A stretch of 64,000 nucleotides of DNA from Gordionus sp. m RMFG-2023 (lineage: Eukaryota; Nematomorpha; Gordioida; Chordodea; Parachordodidae): assembly GCF_954871325.1 (NCBI RefSeq), contig NW_027050885.1, forward strand, positions 434,001 through 498,000, written 5' to 3'. The position numbers and the translations under genes were made by a program. The notes under the pieces were generated by a model. The model was not told the DNA's origin and made no database searches. It was given only the letters and a program-made list of their open reading frames with translations. Below, piece by piece: positions 62,139-64,000 of this stretch (positions are counted from its first letter, which is position 1; each line of letters begins with the position of its first letter).

Positions 62139-64000
62139 TAGTAATAGTATTAAATATATAGAATATAATAAGAATAGTTAAAAATTATTTTTATAAGTTC
62201 ATAAAGTATATATTAAAGTGTTTTTTATATATATATCTGAAACATACGTAAAAATGCTTATCACGCGAAAATATAATAAATCCCTTACAAGGGATTTTAA
62301 AAATATAAAAAAACTCAAGAGATATTAAGGGTTAAATCATTCGGTTAGGGTTATGGTTAGGGGGTTAGGGTTAGGGTTAGTGTTAGGGTTAAGGTTAGTG
62401 TTAGATTTAGGGTTTTTAAAATTATTTTTCTAAGTTCATAAAGCATATATTAAAGTGTTTTATATATATATATGTGAAACGTAAAAATGCTTATCACGTG
62501 AAAATATAATAAAACCCTTTCAAGGAATTTTAAAAATATAAAAAAACTCAAGGGATATTAAGGGTTAAATCATTGAGTTAGGGTTAGGGTTAGAGGGTTA
62601 AGGTTAGGGTTAGGGTTAGTGTTTTAGGGTTAGGGTTAGTGTTAGATTTAGGGTTAGTAATAGTATTGAATATATAGAATATAATAAGAATAGTTAAAAA
62701 TTATTTTTATAAGTTCATAAAGTATATATTAAAGTGTTTTTTATATATATATCTGAAACATACGTAAAAATGCTTATCACGCGAAAATATAATAAATCCC
62801 TTACAAGGGATTTTAAAAATAACTAAAAACTCAAGAGATATTAAGGGTTAAATCATTGCGTTAGGGTTAGGGTTAGAGGTTTAAGGTTATGGTTAGGGTT
62901 AGTGTTAGAGGTTTAAGGTTATGGTTAGGGTTAGTGTTAGATTTAGGGTTAGTAATAGTATTAAATATATAGAATATAATAAGATTATTTTAAAATTATT
63001 TTTCTAAGTTCATAAAGTATATATTAAAGTGTTTTATATATATATATATATGTGAAACATACGTAAAAATGCTTATCACGCGAAAATATAATAAATCCCT
63101 TACAAGGGATTTTTAAAATATAAAAAAACTCAAGAGATATTAAGGGTTAAATCATTGCGTTAGGGTTAGGGTTAGATGGTTAAGGTTAGGGTTAGGGTTA
63201 GTGTTAGGGTTAGGGTTAGAGTTAGTGTTAGATTTAGGGTTAGTAATAGAATTAAATATATAGAATATAATAAGATTATTTTAAAATTATTTTTCTAAGT
63301 TTATAAAGCATATATTTAAGTGTTTTATATATATATATGTGAAACATACGTAAAAATGCTTATCACGTGAAAGTATAATAAAACCCATTCAAGTATTTTT
63401 AAAAATATAAAAAAACTCAAGGGATATTAAGGCTTAAATCATTGAGTTAGGGTTAGAGTTAGAGGGTTAAAGTTAGAGTTAGGGTTAGTGTTGGGGTTAG
63501 GGTTAGTAATAGAATTAAATATATAGAATATAATAAGATTATTTTAAAATTATTTTTCTAAGTTCATAAAGTATATATTAGTGTTTTTTATATATATATG
63601 TGAAACATATGTAAAAATGCTTATCACGTGAAAATATAATAAAACCCTTCAAGGGATTTTTAAAATTTAAAAAAACTCAAGAGATATTAAGGGTTAAATC
63701 ATTGAGTTAGGGTTAGAGGGTTAAGGTTAGGGTTAGTGTTAGGGTTAGTGTTAGGGTTAGTGTTAGGGTTAGTGTTAGATATAGGGTTAGTAATAGTATT
63801 AAATATATAGAATATAATAAGAATAGTTAAAAATTATTTTTATAAGTTCATAAAGTATATATTAAAGTGTTTTTTATATATATATCTGAAACATACGTAA
63901 AAATGCTTATCACGCGAAAATATAATAAATCCCTTACAAGGGATTTTAAAAATAACTAAAAACTCAAGAGATATTAAGGGTTAAATCATTGCGTTAGGGT
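62139..64000 (+). repeat. Tail region part 3: repeat of the truncated-monomer segment
   Basis: N (62,139), a truncated unit from about 62,410, N/A (62,655), B (62,950), C (63,241), D (63,504) and N (63,788, cut by the window end). It matches 55,190-56,755 at a constant offset of 7,196, including the private TAGTATTGAATATATAG change at 55,459 and 62,655. The array continues beyond the window. Confidence 0.82.

Larger units (their letters stand above)
1..64000 (+). repeat. Satellite array of ~285-bp monomers containing telomere-type hexamers
   Basis: The whole window is a head-to-tail array. I located about 225 monomer starts at the motif TAGTAATAG; the spacing is mostly 260-295 bp (extremes 253 and 297) and 365 bp for one type. 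Each monomer reads in order: the start motif and AT-rich sequence containing the palindrome ATTTTAAAAT; TTCTAAGTTCATAAAG; a TA-dinucleotide run; ACATACGTAAAAATGCTTATCACGYG; a CCCTT/AAGGG hairpin; CTCAAGAGATATTAAGGGTTAAATCATTG; then a tract of TTAGGG and variants leading into the next start. All monomers have the G-rich strand on +. No gene, intron-like pattern or codon-biased frame interrupts the array. A subtelomeric or telomere-derived satellite is inferred; an interstitial or pericentromeric site is not excluded. Confidence 0.97.

Noticed and set aside
1-64000. CRISPR array
   Set aside because: Repeat period is about 285 bp, the intervening sequence is itself repeated, and there are no short identical repeats with unique spacers.
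1-64000. CENP-B box
   Set aside because: No match to the TTCG....A..CGGG core was seen in any monomer type.
1-64000. Tandem array of tRNA or 5S rRNA genes, given the ~285-bp period
   Set aside because: No A/B/C-box promoters or cloverleaf-forming sequence; composition is too AT-rich and the G-rich part is telomeric hexamers.

Overview
This 64-kb window contains no recognisable gene. It is one uninterrupted satellite-DNA array. About 225 head-to-tail monomers, all in the same orientation, fill it from edge to edge. Each monomer is roughly 253-297 bp (most are 260-295) and has two halves: an AT-rich body of about 200 bp, and a G-rich tract of perfect and degenerate telomere-type hexamers (TTAGGG mixed with TTAGTG, TTAAGG, TTATGG and TTAGAGG). 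By eye the whole is about a quarter G+C. The TTAGGG hexamers, the satellite architecture and the absence of long reading frames point to a eukaryotic chromosome that uses, or once used, TTAGGG telomeres. That fits many animals, fungi and protists, and the sequence does not let me name a lineage. The likeliest location is subtelomeric. A pericentromeric or interstitial telomere-derived satellite is the alternative.

I placed monomer starts at the recurring TAGTAATAG motif and classified monomers by diagnostic differences into 14 types, lettered A to N. These follow each other in a fixed order (E-F-G-H-I-J-K-L-M-N-A-B-C-D), giving a higher-order repeat (HOR) of about 4.0 kb. One complete copy lies at 17,453-21,445 and serves as the key to the rest. 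The E-F pair is the phase marker, with sequence found in no other monomer. It occurs 13 times: 11 full pairs, and two in which F and the end of E are replaced by a nearly pure TTAGGG run. The other blocks are shortened, lengthened or rearranged versions of the 14-mer, with hybrid monomers at the joints.

Layout: 1-1,154 is the tail of a block. 1,155-10,135 holds two blocks expanded by an 821-bp trimer duplication. 10,136-17,452 is a long block in which the order restarts without E-F. 17,453-21,445 is the canonical block. 21,446-34,716 holds one contracted block and two carrying the E-F deletion. 34,717-42,064 is a near-identical duplicated pair rich in hybrids. 42,065-55,022 holds four blocks sharing a G/I hybrid or its relatives. 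55,023-64,000 has no E-F and is dominated by a 7-monomer, 1,961-bp unit.

The parts look like the products of repeated unequal exchange and segmental amplification. Several distant segments match at a constant offset over more than 3 kb. The TTAGGG tract, a TA-dinucleotide run and a short hairpin zone recur as joints. No transposon, virus-like element, RNA gene or CRISPR array was seen. All statements on identity rest on reading, not alignment software.
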